Source of the DNA: Zantedeschia hybrid cultivar
Lineage: Eukaryota > Streptophyta > Magnoliopsida > Alismatales > Araceae
Length of the DNA stretch: 64,000 bases
Assembly: GCA_030544215.1 (NCBI GenBank)
Contig: JARZZO010000008.1
Coordinates: forward strand, 15,867,114 to 15,931,113
Reading direction: 5' to 3'
Shown: one piece after another, positions 46,540-59,360 of the stretch
How the letters are laid out: each line of letters starts with the position of its first letter
Numbering within the stretch: position 1 is the stretch's first letter
Translations under genes and position numbers: made by a program
The notes under the pieces: generated by a model
What the model saw: only the letters and a program-made list of their open reading frames with translations
Told to the model about the DNA's origin: nothing
Database searches by the model: none

Positions 46540-48628
46540 TGTAACGACCCACCACTTTATAATCGGGGATCCGATTACTAAATGGGTACCGAATCATTAA
46601 ATTTAGAGCCAAACCAGGATCTCGATAAATCTGGAAAACAAATAATAAACTAAGCTAAACATTCACATCACATCGAATTGTAAAGAAAGTGCAGAAATTA
46701 AAATTATTACAATTTGACTAGACTCAACAATTAATTACATACTTCAACAGAAAAGAAATAATTAAACGTACATGTTAGAAAATGAAATAACAACTATATT
46801 GAGGCATATCTCGGAACAACGACTGCTGGCACGCAACTCAATGCAGCACTCTCCTCGCTATGCCTGTTTGGAACCCTCATCTGAAAATCGCAGGGAGTGA
46901 GTCTCATTAAAAAAGACTCAGTAGGGATCCTTCGATCCCCACCATCCACTCACACACCCACAAGTACAGTACACAAATATAGGCAATTTAACTAAATAAA
47001 GCAGTAACACAATTTCGATATAGAACACACGCATTTATAACAGTAACATGTATGATTCTGAAACTACCACGGAGTTCACAACTAGCGTCTAGGCTAAACA
47101 CACAAGGTTCAAGGTGGTCTTGCTTCCCCAGCACGAGTGACACTCCGAATGTACCACTCCCACACCGATAATAGCTATATTCCGGGGTATACCAGGTGAC
47201 CTTCTATCTAGGCGTTACCCCGTCACTCCTACACCGACGTCATGTCACTACCACACCGACACATGGTGCCTAAGCGCTAACAACTGTCACTCTAAACTCA
47301 CGATCGCACAAAACGTAATACGGTGCGATCCGATCACGTAGAAATCATCGTCCTCAAGTATGATTTCAAGCATGCAATTAACCAAACTACCTATTAATGT
47401 AAACACATGTTAATTGTACGCATTAATGCGATTCTGTCTTGAATCGCGTCGCTTAAGGCCGTCGTCATTCAAAACTCCTAGACTGGTTCATGTGAAAATG
47501 GGCCTCAGAATAAGGCTTAAAACATGTCGTTCAAACGGGTCGCCGTTTAAAAGGCGTCGCTGTCCCTAGTTGTCTAATAACGATAGAAACAGAGATAGGC
47601 CTCGGGGTGATCTGAACTTAAAACGCGTCGTGCACGGAAGTCGCCATTTAAAATGCGTCGCTGTCTCTAGACGCTACTCAATCCAGAGACAGAGTCTGTT
47701 ATTTGGATTAAATCGCGTCGCAGGTGGAAGCCGCCTTTCTAAAAGACGTCGCTGTCTCCCGACGCTATTTAACCCTCATAGACAGGTTCTCCCTCCGCCA
47801 TCCCCCAATCCACGGGGTGGGATTTCCTCCCCTAAATCGCATAAAAGACCTCAAAGTAGAGGAGGTGGAGAAGAACCTAAATATACATGAAAAATTCCAA
47901 ATTTCTCATTTCATGCAATTAGTGTTTTCACCCCAAAAACTTCTTAAACATGCTCCAAAGCGAGAAAAACATGATTTTAAACAAAATACAACGGGGATCA
48001 TCACCCTACCGGTTACTCGAACTCCTCCTAGCTCCAAGTCGCCAACCCTCCTTGCCACATGCCACTGCCGGTACCGCCGTGGACGTCGTTACTCTACCGG
48101 GACGTCGGCCACCGTCTGGAGAGAAATGCGCCGCGGAAGAAGTGGTGGTGGTAGTGGAGGAAGTTGGGAGGTTAATGGAGTGGAGAGAGAGGAGGAATGG
48201 GAAGAGGAAAGGAAGGAGAGGGGAAAAGGGGCGCTGGAGAGTCGGAGGGAAGAGAAGAGAGAGAAGAGAAAGGAGAGAATGAGGGAAATGAGGGAGGGTT
48301 TGCGGGATCAAACAAAAATTAGAAAAAACGCCTCGTTCAAGTTCAACGTTATTCAGACGACAAGTCCGGGCCGTACACTGACAAACCAGGGCCGTACTCT
48401 AAATGACGTCGTCCATACAAGATGCCATTCAGACGTTAAGACCGGGACCGTACTCTTGCATTCCAAAGCCAGTCCACGTGGCACCCACGTGCACAACTTA
48501 AAATACGTCCACATTTCTGAACGTCGTTTGAACCGCGTCGAGCTCGCCCTAACCCCGTAAAGGCCCAAACCGAGAGATCTGACCCCGAAACTAATCCGAT
48601 AACCAGATCCAAAATCTCAATCCTTACA
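46540..48628 (-). mobile_element. Solo LTR D (2,089 bp), diverged relative of the element B LTR
   Basis: The plus-strand ends are TGTAACGACCC and CAATCCTTACA. A perfect 5-bp duplication TCCAC lies at 46535-46539 and 48629-48633. Read on the minus strand, its first 400 bases follow the B LTR: TGTAAGGATTGAGATTT, GTGCCACGTGG, GAGTACGG, TTTGATCCCGCAA. It carries about nine palindromic modules, mostly degraded. No internal region remains, so it arose by LTR-LTR recombination. Confidence 0.88.
47439..48531 (-). repeat. Palindromic modules (about 9) in solo LTR D, reversed polarity
   Basis: Half-sites start at 47445, 47523, 47553, 47624, 47654, 47714, 47745, 48405 and 48504, all with a 10-base gap. 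On the plus strand the left side is mostly CGCGTC and the right side mostly ends GCC, the reverse of B and C, as expected for a minus-strand element. Three centres are related (GCTGTCCCTA, GCTGTCTCTA, GCTGTCTCCC). Confidence 0.8.
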
Positions 48629-48633
48629 TCCAC

Positions 48634-50500
48634 TATGACCGACGGAGTTGTTTCGTAAGCATAAGTAGATAGCCTATAGTGACAAGGCACTCATGCTTGG
48701 TTTGACCGACTAGCGGGCGCTACGGACCAATCAGACAAGACTCGTCATAACATGATCTGACACCGGATTGATATGCCCCCATCATGATTCTACACATCTA
48801 CAAATCACGAGTGAGTAAGAGAAAGGAGCCAATTGTTCTATTAAATGCACCAAAAAGGTACGACACATTTACAAAAACTGAAGGGGAGCAACAAAAAAGA
48901 TAACAAAAGTCGCAGATGGTTCATCTTCTTCTTGTGCCGACCAATACATGCCTTCCTATAGCCGCCGTCCTTGCCGTCGCGCCGCCGACCAGCCACTCGG
49001 ATCTACATTAGGATTCTCCTATACTTCGTGAAGATGTTCCGGAGGAGACAACTATGCATACTACAATGCCTCTTTCGAAAGCTGCAACCCAATGGCCACA
49101 AGAGGGCCATACTGGAGAACGACAAGAATATGCGCATCCTCATCAGGATGCTCCTCAACGTAGCACTCAAGAAGAGGATCCATGGAGAGGTGTCACAAGG
49201 ACGTGGGAAAGGACCATCCCTCCTGTGGGGTCCTTTCGACCCATAAGAAGTCCTTCGATCGACGACAAGGTTTGAGGCCGAGTGCCAATGGCACGATGTC
49301 CTAGGCTTCAAAGTGAATGAAGTCACGCACACCTAGGGAAGAACTTCGCCAGGCTTGAAAAACATTGCGAAATATGTTGACTATTGCACTTTGATGGTGC
49401 AGGTCCCAGATCAGTGTGACAAACTTCAGAATCACTCATCATGGTTTTGGCATTACCTGAGTGGGAGCAATCTTGAAAAACTGTAGCAATGGGGCGACGG
49501 AGGCTAGCACCGGCAGCCATAAGCCAGCCTCAAACATACTCGAGTACACTATGAACGCCCCTGGCCTCTTCGAGAAGAAGCGATCTTCAGGCATTGGTAG
49601 CATAAGGCGATACTCGCTCGGGACATGATAGACCTCCTAGAGCTCAGTCAAAAGGTCAACTGTCATATGCGAAGGGCCCATGCCATTGCGGTCCTCTGGA
49701 ACTTTTCCGACGTAATCCATGATGCCGTTTTCATAGGTGGACCCACTAGTTTGTGTCCTCCGGAGGTTTTAAGTCTCGCATAGAAGGAGAAGTGTTGTCT
49801 GTTATCACGGTGGAAGCGACCGTTGCAAGACTTCTCGAAGCCACTGCCCGGGGCAGAGGAAGGACGATTGTCGAAGGACATTAAATCAGTAATTGTATTT
49901 TCAAACATCTCTTCGCTCCTTGCCATTCAGATATGGCAAAGAACAAGGGAGGCAAGTGAAGGAGGAAAAAATCGTTCGGCCTAAAAGCGCAAATGGGCCG
50001 ACCCATGAAACCTTTTCCCCTCTAGGCCCGTGGATCCATTAAACCCCATTGCCTACGAAGGATGGTCTTAAGAAAGAAACTTCGAGGGAGAAGTCAAAAT
50101 CGGTTTCTTATCAGGATTCTTTCGGTCGCGCACGACCCCTGACTAGGAACCCGAGGTCCCTAACCGCACGAGTTTAGAAGCATAATCAAATCTCATAATA
50201 CTCCTCGACCAAGACTTTCACGACCAAGAGTTATCCCTTCACATAGGGTATGGCTACTGAGTTCTCTAGGGTCTACTTCTCTTGGTCGGACTAGGAATTG
50301 CCTGTGGAGGGGCTCCTTATCCGACTACTATATAAGGTCTCATACCCCTGCGGGCACATGTATGCTCCCGAGCACCCAAACTTATGTAGCCTTTTTTCCA
50401 GCATGCTCAGCTTTTTGACTTAGTTATCGGATGGGGTTCCTCTATGTTGCTACCGGAGACTCCTCTAATGATGTTCTATTTTGTAGGAACTACCTAGTTA
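48634..50500. mobile_element. Degenerate retroelement-like region
   Basis: Overall GC is higher than the surroundings, with several broken ORFs (48971-49246, 49003-49332) lacking identifiable domains. The stretch 50120-50490 looks like a decayed plus-strand LTR: GC-rich U3, CTATATAAGG at about 50328, then a T-rich segment. No ends or duplications could be fixed. Confidence 0.3.
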
Positions 50501-51060
50501 AGAATGTTCCTCTAATTGGTGATTGAAGGTCTTAATCGTGGTGGACGAGATTTTGGTCCATCAGTATAAAATCCGGAAGCGTGATGCATATGGTTGTAAT
50601 TTGATAGATGAAAATCTTTCCCTATGGATGGCACAAATGAAATTGATTTAGATCTAAAAATGGCACCAACTGCCTTCAATACATGCACAGGAACACATAT
50701 CATGGTGACTCTTTTTTATTACATTCTAATTGATATGGCCAAAGACATTTGAACAAAAACTTTGTATATGCTCTTTGATAGGCTGTCACTGTTTTTCAAA
50801 AAAAAAAAAAAAAAAACTCCTCACAGAACCAGCGTCGCAGAAAGGACTATTTGGGCCAATGATGCCCAATGCCAAGCAGAGGAGGAATGCAAAAACTCAC
50901 AGTTGATGATAGTTGTGCCTTGGTTACCACAACAGCAAACGCAAGTGTAGAAAGAGGCGCTTACCAGAAAGGGATTTGATAGTTGGTCTCTTCGAATTTG
51001 ACTTAACTTTTCTTCAGTTTAGGGGCAAATAGACAGCAGTGAAGGAATGTATAACATGCG
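50501..51060. other. Intergenic DNA
   Basis: Contains a run of about 18 A at 50799-50816. No gene recognised. Confidence 0.5.
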
Positions 51061-51320
51061 TACTCAATGGCAATAGATCAGCTGCAAATAAAAGGTAATT
51101 ACTTACCAAAAAAGCAATTCAGCTGCAATTGTTTGAGCTCCTTCACAGTGCACAGAATCCAGGTGCTCGCCTATCAAGTGCCTCTGTGCCTACTCAATGG
51201 CAATAGATCAGCTGCAAATAAAAGGTAATTACTTACCAAAAAAGCAATTCAGCTGCAATTGTTTGAGCTCCTTCACAGTGCACAGAATCCAGGTGCTCGC
51301 CTATCAAGTGCCTCTGTGCC
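51061..51320. repeat. Exact tandem duplication of a 130-bp unit
   Basis: 51061-51190 and 51191-51320 appear identical, both starting TACTCAATGGCAATAGATCA and ending CAAGTGCCTCTGTGCC. No coding sequence is involved. Confidence 0.92.
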
Positions 51321-52257
51321 TGTTCATAGAAACAAGAAGGACATACTGAGAATTTAAAATGATTTTAGATCTCCAATACGTGGACCATTATGTATCATGC
51401 ATGGACATGGGGATTTGGCTACTAATGCCACATGCGTTATGCTGGAAAGTTAGCTATAGGCCATCATTTTTTAACAAGCTATCTAAGTATGCCGAGTAGA
51501 TAGTTAGTGGCTGCAGGCAGAAGCAGGCCCCCTGTTAGATAGAGTTCCTCAGTGTCTGTGTCTGTTGTCACAGCTTGGTTGCTTCCTGTTGATAATGTTG
51601 CTGCAAAGACCAAAAGGTAGGGAAGGAAATTAAGGGAGTCACATGGCTGCCTAATGCTTGTAGTTTGAGTTAAAGAACTGTAATAGAAGTAAAGAGTCCT
51701 AGGTTTGAGATAAGTCAATGGCAATACGGATTTTGAGACTTATGAAGATGTATTATGATCGTCATCAGTTCAATAATGCAAAGCCCTCGTGACATTCAAA
51801 AGAGTAGCCTTTTTTGTAAGCAAACAAATAAAGGGGTCGAACTACATTGATATGAGATATAATTAATTTCATCAGTCAAGACATACGTGATAACAATCAT
51901 GTGTTCGACCGAACATTCATAAGGACCTGTCACCGGGGGTGTAACATTTAGCTTCAGACATCCAGATATCTTACATTTTAACATTTAGAATCAGGCGTCC
52001 CGGGCGCACCCCCTTACGCACGATGGAGACTGCAGGAGCTTGCTCAATCGGGTAACTGAGGGAACACGATCCGCCTGTTAAGATCTCATTTTTGTGTCAG
52101 TAGTGACCGCGTAGCTAGTATCGAGAGGCGAAGGCTCAAGAACACTGATGTAGTATAAAACTCCTGTTGTGGTTGAAAGAAGAGGTTATGCACCTCCTTT
52201 TGTTCACTTTTATTCGTGGTTAATTACATCACTCCATACCATATTGAAGTGAAAAAA
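51321..52257. other. Intergenic DNA downstream of the chitinase pseudogene
   Basis: No supported gene. The last about 60 bases (TTTATTCGTGGTTAATTACATCAC, about 52208) resemble the 3' flank of the intact chitinase at about 59858. Confidence 0.5.
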
Positions 52258-52800
52258 TTACACGTTACCCTTGACAGCATTGCTGTAGCCATTAAGGCCA
52301 TCCTGGTAGCGATCCCAGAGCATTATGCCGCCATACTTGGGAGAAGACTGCACAACCGGAAGCACCTGGGTGATGAGAGCATCCGAAGGGATGTAGCCGC
52401 TGCCCGCGGCGGCCGTGGAGGCAGGGAGCCCCAGGAAGATGCTGGTGGCCTGCACCCTCGAAGTCCAGGTGCTCCAGGCACTGCGCAGGTTGTCCACACC
52501 GCCGGACGAGTACTCGCACTGCCCGTTGTTATAGAACTGCACCCACACGTAGTCGAAGAGACCGGTGTCCAGAGCTCCGCCCACCCACGCGTCCGGGTAA
52601 GGGCACTGCGGCGCCGCCGTACCTTCCTACCCTGCTGGCTGTACTGCGAGAGGAAGCGCGCGAGGTCGTCCCAGTACATGGTGGTTCCACCCTCTATGTC
52701 GAAGTCGATGCCGTCGAGGACGGCGTCGCCGAGCGGGCGGGAGGAGGACTGCCCACCGAGGAAGTTGTCCCACACGTACGTGGCGACCTGCCTGGCTGCC
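52258..52800 (-). pseudogene. Class III chitinase (GH18) pseudogene, 5'-truncated and frameshifted
   Basis: On the minus strand homology starts at about 52800 with REV/RQVATYVWDNFLGG, equivalent to residue about 117 of the intact paralogue. The catalytic block DGIDFDIE is intact. At about 52618-52622 a deletion of about 8 bp after GRKV shifts the frame. The second part (from AAPQCPYPDAW to the end, GNV) is in another frame and complete. The signal peptide and first barrel strands are absent; sequence right of 52800 is unrelated. Not functional. Confidence 0.9.
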
Positions 52801-55469
52801 CGGGCCCGTGAATTCACCTCGCGTTTGGCATTCCGTAAGCGATCCGAACTCATACATATGTGCTAGAAGTGGTCAACCTCGTGAACGGATGTGTTGGCAT
52901 AGGAGAAGAGTGCGGTTCCTCGTTAGGACTGAAATCAGTCAATGTAAAAAGGAAAGTCTTTCATATAAATTCTTCCTTGAGAATGAGAAAAATATTATGT
53001 GAGAATTTTTTTAAAACCTTCTCCTTTTTTACTGACTGAATCCTGTCTAAATCAGGACGATCGCTATTCATAAGAGAATGACATATTAATAAGAGATCGG
53101 ATCCTCTCAGTACATTGATTGATCGAACTCAATTAATACACTGGAGAGAGAGGAAGGTGGGGTCCGTTGAACTTCCAACTCGACGAAAAACTTTTTTTAA
53201 CTGGCCCCCTTCCAGTGCACCGACTGAGTTCGATCAACTAATGTACTAAAGAGATCTGGTCCTGTTAATAATGGTTCGCGCCATACAATACTGCCCTATT
53301 ATATTGCTTTTTCTCTCTAAATCATAAGGTCACTGTAAAAAATTAGGTCACTGGAAGTTGCAGCACGCTTCTTTCTCAGTGATGAAAGGATAGAGAAAAC
53401 TAATTAAAACACCACATAGGCACATGCATTAGACAGGTCTCCTTCCCTAGACAAAATATTGGAGTCCATAGCTCATAGGAAAGAGATGAGAAAGAAAACA
53501 ACGAGCAGAGCATGCATATCATTTAAAACTAACAAGAAACGCTTGCCGCACGAAAAAAATAATTACATTTTTTATGGGTCTAATCTTGACCTACGTGTTT
53601 GTGCAATTTAATTTTTAATTAAATAATTTTAAAAAATAAAATTTAAACTTGAGTCACAATGAACAGTAAAATGTAAAAAATAAAGTTATCTGAATCATAC
53701 GGACACAAAAGACATAATGAGACCGATCAAAAATAATTATGAATTTTTTTTTATTAATTTAACAAACCTGCGGCAAGTGTTTCTCAAGACTAATGATCGG
53801 TGCGTTTGTGGGCAGCCAATGATTGATGTGCCACACTTCACCCTCCCTTACTTTGGAATGAGATCGTCTGATTTTCGTTAAGTTTAGAGGCACACTAAAG
53901 TTCAGATAAAATTGTCGAGACGATCTCGTTCCTCCTGCCTTGTACGCTAAACCCGTCCGAGGAAGAAAACCCTAATCAGAGACGTTCAAACATATTTTCC
54001 CGGTCAACAGGTTTTTTTTTTCTCTCGCTCAGAAGTATTTACGGCGCCATCCTAAGAGGGAGTAGACATTTCAACAATTGACCAGCTTTCTCAGTGAGCA
54101 CTTCAAGTTCGAAAGTCTCTCTTTTTTTATTTTATATATACATATATATATATATACTTCTTAAATACATTGTATCTATATGTATACCTTAACTCTCACG
54201 TCAATATCTTTGAATTTTTTAAAAAATTGCACTTAACGCCCTTCAATCTAATGATTTTGCATAAATATTTTTAAATTGACTAATATTTTATATATAAATT
54301 TTACTGAGAAAAGAAATCCAAATTAGATTCTCAGCAAAAATTGAAATGAGCACAGAAAAAACCCTAAACCCTAAAATCTCACGACCCAAGCCCACCCCGC
54401 ACGAAGGCGGGGAGGGGCGAGCTTTATAGCCACAGGCAGTATCCAACTTATTACTTAATGTTAACAACGACATAGGTGAACGAAAATCTTGGGGCTAAAT
54501 TTATGACATGATGACGATATAGATGCCAAAATGCTGATGCTAATCATCAAAATTGGACGCGTTTTTAGTTCTCAATCTTTAAAATCATTATTTTGAAAAT
54601 TTTAATTTTACATACCAAAAAATTCGGGGAGGACCCGATACACCCAAAGTGGCATTTAGAATCAGAAATCAGATCAGAGGGAATACTAAAGGCTGTCTAG
54701 CTATATACTTCCATTCCACCCTCCCACAGGGTGTTTACTATTTAGTTCAAATTGAAAATCAAATTGAACTATTAATTTAGTTTGGTTTGGTTCGATCTGA
54801 AGTTTAATTTTTTTTTTATTTGAGTTAAAATCAAACCGAATAAAAGAATTTGGTTTGATTTAATTTTTACGTTTCATAAATCAAATCAAACCGAACAAAT
54901 CGAATTGTTTAGAAGGACATAAATTTAATGTAAGTATTTAATGGTTGTTATATTATATTAAATGAAGATAATTGAAAATTATGAAATATAATGGAGTACT
55001 GTGATACTTTCTATTTAAATTAAGAACATCTTCCTTCATTCACATGTAAAATGCAATATAATTTTTTATTAGCGTAAAGAGTAATATGACCTATTATTTT
55101 AAAATAATGTAATTTCTCCGTCGATGAAGGAGTGCGGGATCATCTGGATTGAATTGTTTGGACCTCTCTGCATCCTCAGACTCATTAACAGGGGGTGATT
55201 GTTCTGCCCCATCATTCCAAGGGGTAAATGATCCATTTATCTTCCTTTTGATGAGTCTGGAGGTGTTGGCCAGATGATCACGTTCCCGATGAAGGAGTTC
55301 GCACTGCATGACTCATGGAGGGACTGTTTTCTGTTTTTTCTGTCTCTTTGTTTCCCAAACTTAATAACTGATGTGTAAACATTTAGATAGCCGTCCCGAT
55401 CCCGCCCTATTGAACACTTCTAATCCAAAACTCATCCCGATTCAAATTTTACCTATTATTAATTTATTG
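52801..55469. other. AT-rich intergenic DNA
   Basis: The segment 53280-53460 resembles 56690-57240 (AGGATAGAGAAAACTAATTA, CACCACATA, GCATTAGAC), so flanking DNA of the chitinase copies was duplicated or rearranged. The stretch 54750-54920 is built of GGTTTGGTT/AATCAAACC words forming an inverted repeat. No genes seen. Confidence 0.5.
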
Positions 55470-55842
55470 TCATGTGAGTAATATTTGCTACACTGCATGA
55501 GATGCAGTCATTTTTGTATTTTTTATATTTTTGATTTTTTTAAGTAGTCTCACCATGTCTTACATGTCTATATAATTTGATTTCTGATCAAATTACTTAA
55601 AAAAAATTTAAAAATAAAAATCAAACCTCAATGAACAGTAAAAATTGCCATTTACTGTTCATTACGGTGTTCTTTAGTGTTTCTTGGAGTTAGGTTTTTT
55701 ATTTTTCAATTCTTTTCAGATCGTCCTATTGGAAATGGGCTATACAAATGTGTTGATCAGATTGGGACTGATATTAAGATTTTTCAAAAAATTTTAAAAT
55801 TTGACTGCCCTTCATGTGCAGTGCAACAAGTATTACCTTTGT
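55470..55842. mobile_element. Probable MITE with GTAATA...TATTAC termini
   Basis: Left GAGTAATATTTGCTACACTG and right CAGTGCAACAAGTATTACC are inverted partners. A second partial right terminus lies at about 55932-55960. A related pair lies at about 59388-59440. No target duplication was fixed. Confidence 0.4.
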
Positions 55843-58439
55843 CACTTTTGGTTGGAATATTAATGTGTAGATCAGATTGGGACGGAACTTAAGAAATTTT
55901 TTAAAATTAAAAAAAAATTGACTAGCTTGCATGTAGTGCAACAAGTATTACCCTTGTCACTTTTGATTGGAAGATTTGTTTTGGTTCCAATGTTTGTAAA
56001 AGACAGCAATAATAGGAAGAGAGAGCAAGAATTGGGGAAGACCATTGGGAAAATTGACCTGGGGCGTGTCAGAGGATGGGAGTTATTTCTAGCGTTGTAG
56101 ATCTTTACTACATTCTTTTTTTTCAAAAAATATAAACCGAGACACCTACAATTTTCTTTTTCAAAAAATAAATATACAAGTAGTGCCTCCCATCTTTAGT
56201 GGAGAAAGATTTTCCTTGAGGCATTTATAAAACGAAAGTGATTCAGTGGGCTCTACTGTACTATGCAGTCGAGTCCTACAGTCAGTCGGGGGCATTTTTT
56301 ATTTTACCCCCTCCATAAAGAACGAACAGAAGGAATAAAGTGAAAAATGTCGATGTAATAAGGGCTCAAGCCTATTGAATCGTTCCTCTTTATAAAAGAG
56401 CAATGCTACTGGATTCTTTCCCCACTTTTTTTTATCCCCAACAAAGAAAAGGTCTAAGTCAACGAGAGTGCAATGTGATTGACGGGCTACCCATGCAGGA
56501 TCAGTGAGTGAGCCAATTAAAATAGATTTCTTTCGGTTATTTCTGCAGAATTATTAGTTCGACGGCTGTTATTTTTATCAGTAGGGTTTAAGTATAAGAA
56601 AAAAAAATGCGTGTAAAATTCTCTATAAAATTTGACAGTATTTATTAAGGTGATATATATGTGTTGGGAGAGGCCAACCTGAATAATATGCGTTTGTACA
56701 GGGGAATGGGATAATAATATTGCTTGCGCTTACAGTACTCCCCTCTATCGCTTTCCCTCTCTAGATCGTGGGGTCACCATAAAAATAGGTTGGGAGGAAA
56801 GGGAATGCATTTGTTATTTAAAGTCACAACTGAACGTGTAGAAAATACGTATTTCTCAAGAGACGAAACCCATTTGAGACTAAACTAACAAACCCTCGAA
56901 CCACCCCTTCACAAAGACAGCACGGAACACGTTTCCCGTTTAATTAGGAGGATTAAGACAACGGCGAAAGATTAATTAGCTGCAACGTTTTGGGATTGCA
57001 AATTTCCATGGATTATAAAACTTGATCAGTTACTCACCGCAAGAAATAAGAGCACTAGCGACGGCTGCAAAAACTAGATCATGGTGCTATGTCATCGATC
57101 GGATGTCTCTGACCATGCATGATGTAACTACTGCATTGAGAAGTTGCAACCCACGTCTTTCTCAAAAATGAGAGGATAGAGAAAACTAATTAGTACACCA
57201 CATACATTAGACTGGCCTGCTTCCTTTGACAAGTATGGGATTCTTGCTCTTAGGAACAAGCATGGTTTGTCGTACTGAATGGACTCATGTTGACTTAAAT
57301 GACTTGTAGTGTGTCAGGATAAATCTGAATAGGTGTGACTCAATTGAGACATTTATCTATACGAATAGTCTGAATCAACACGAGTCGATCCGACTCAGAC
57401 TGGATCATAAAAAATTCGAATCAGTCCTACTCTTCAAACGGGCAAACCTTAGTTAACAATGTTTGCCGTATTGCATTCCACTTGAACTGTATTGTCTTAA
57501 GCACTGTCATCTGATTTGAGAGATAAAATTACATGTCCGGACTCAACTAGTGGGGTTGAGCACTGAGGTCGAAGAAAAATGTATAATAAATAAAATAGAT
57601 AATATTCAGGTCCATACTGGACCTTATTTTTCACCCCTATCCATGTGTCCTTTACTCAACCCAGGGGCAAAAAGAGTGGGGTGGTCTGTATATGCAGACG
57701 GTGCATGGAGCATTGCCTTGAACTTAAGATACCCAATGAACTGTGACTCCATGCAACAAGGAGCGGTCATGTTTTTGCCTTATTTTATTCTTTAGTGGTG
57801 TATGTTTGTCCTATGTCATTTTACTTATTCTGTCATGTTAAATGATTTTAATTCCATCGTTATGGCATTGTAGCATCTTAAGTTTTTAATAATACAATTA
57901 GAAAATTACATTTTAACTTGCTTGTAAAAGATATTAGTACAAATGAATTACGGTGTTTTAACCGCACTTACTGTAGTGAATCGCACGTAAAAGGTGCTCA
58001 AAACCAAAAAAATTGTCACGAGGAATCTTTTTTTGAAAAAGGAAAAACAAGTTTTATCTCCCATGTGATACCTTGCAATCATTAATCTTGAGGAAAAGGA
58101 AGAGCTATGATTGTTTTGTTTTTTTAATGGCACAGTTGGCACAAAGGCATGTAAGAATCTTTTCAAGTGGAGAGTGATCAAATCTCCACAATATATATTT
58201 TTAAAATTAGAAATATTTTTATAGTGAATGATTGTTCCTATTATACGAAAATCACAATTTTAGTCTCGACCAGAGAGAGAGAGCGAGATCAATCCCTTAA
58301 TTAGCTCAGAAAGAAAAACCATTGACGTCATTGAGCCATTTCATTTGCTCTTTGACATTACTCAGCTGACATTACTAAGCTGTTCTTTGACATTACTCAG
58401 CTGAATCTTCATGACGTGGAATATAATACATTACTTTTT
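55843..58439. other. AT-rich intergenic DNA
   Basis: No supported gene. ORF 57550-57795 shows no known motif. Confidence 0.5.
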
Positions 58440-59360
58440 TGTACTACCTATTCATTTTTATCTTATTTTTTTATTTTTTTGAGTGAAGAGAAAGAGAATT
58501 TATTTTTTTGATAGTATTTATTGTTGTACTTTTCCTCTCACTTCCTTTTGAAAAGGGTCTAGTTATTTACGAGTTTATCACTTCAAATGTAATTTTATCA
58601 CTCCAAGTGTAATTTTATCACTTTCTATGTAATTCGATTTTATTACTTCCTAATATACTTTGGTCACTTTTTATACAATTTTCTCACTTCTTAATATAAT
58701 TTTATCACTTTCTGTCTTTTTTTTTTACTTTTTTGAGTAGAAAGAAAAATAACTTACAGTTATTCTCACTTCCTTTTGAAAGAAAGGACACAGTCACTTA
58801 CCAGTTTATCAATTCCAAACGCAATTTTATCACTCTAAGTGTAATTTTATTACTTTCTATGTAGTTCACTTTTATTATTTCCTAATGTAGTTTGATCATT
58901 TCTTATACAATTTTATCATTTCTTAATATAGTTTTATCACTTTCTACATAATTTTATTTTATTACTTTCTGTGCAATGTCATTATTCCTGAACACAATTT
59001 TATCATTTTCTACGTAATTTTATCATTTCATATATAATTTAAAAGAAGTGATATAAATAAACATGAAACGATAATTTTTTACAGAAAGTGATAAAATCGT
59101 GTAAGAAATGATAAAATTACGTTAAAAATTGATAAAATTAAATAAGAACCGATAAAATTGGACTGTGTAATAAATGATAAAATTACATAGGAGGAGAAAA
59201 AATTGAACTATACTGAAAGTGATAGAAAAATGCTTGAAAATGATAAAATTGTAATTGAAAGTGATAAACTGGTGAGTGGTTGTGTCTTTTTCATAGGGAG
59301 ATGGAAAAAAGAAAAGACATCAATAAATATTGTAAGAAAAACTACATACTCTCTTTTTTT
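58440..59360. repeat. Foldback element built of TTTATCACTT boxes
   Basis: From about 58570 to 59040 the plus strand repeats ATTTTATCACTT-type boxes about every 20-30 bases. From about 59045 to 59280 the complement, AAGTGATAAAAT, recurs. The outer parts also pair (AGTATTTATTG...TCACTTCC with GGAGATGG...CAATAAATATT). No coding capacity and no clear target duplication; probably a MITE whose interior expanded. Confidence 0.7.

Noticed and set aside
46222..46581. 119-codon plus-strand ORF between dirigent fragment and solo LTR D
   Set aside because: No domain, crosses into the solo LTR, composition not gene-like.
47724..48560. 278-codon ORF on the plus strand in solo LTR D
   Set aside because: Antisense to the LTR and low-complexity (Arg/Glu/Lys runs from GA-rich DNA); no domain.
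48971..49332. Overlapping ORFs in the degenerate region
   Set aside because: No recognisable motif in either strand; likely remnants of a decayed element.
54355..54375. Telomere-like AAACCCTAAACCCTAAA
   Set aside because: Only about two units; chance or minor interstitial repeat, no array.
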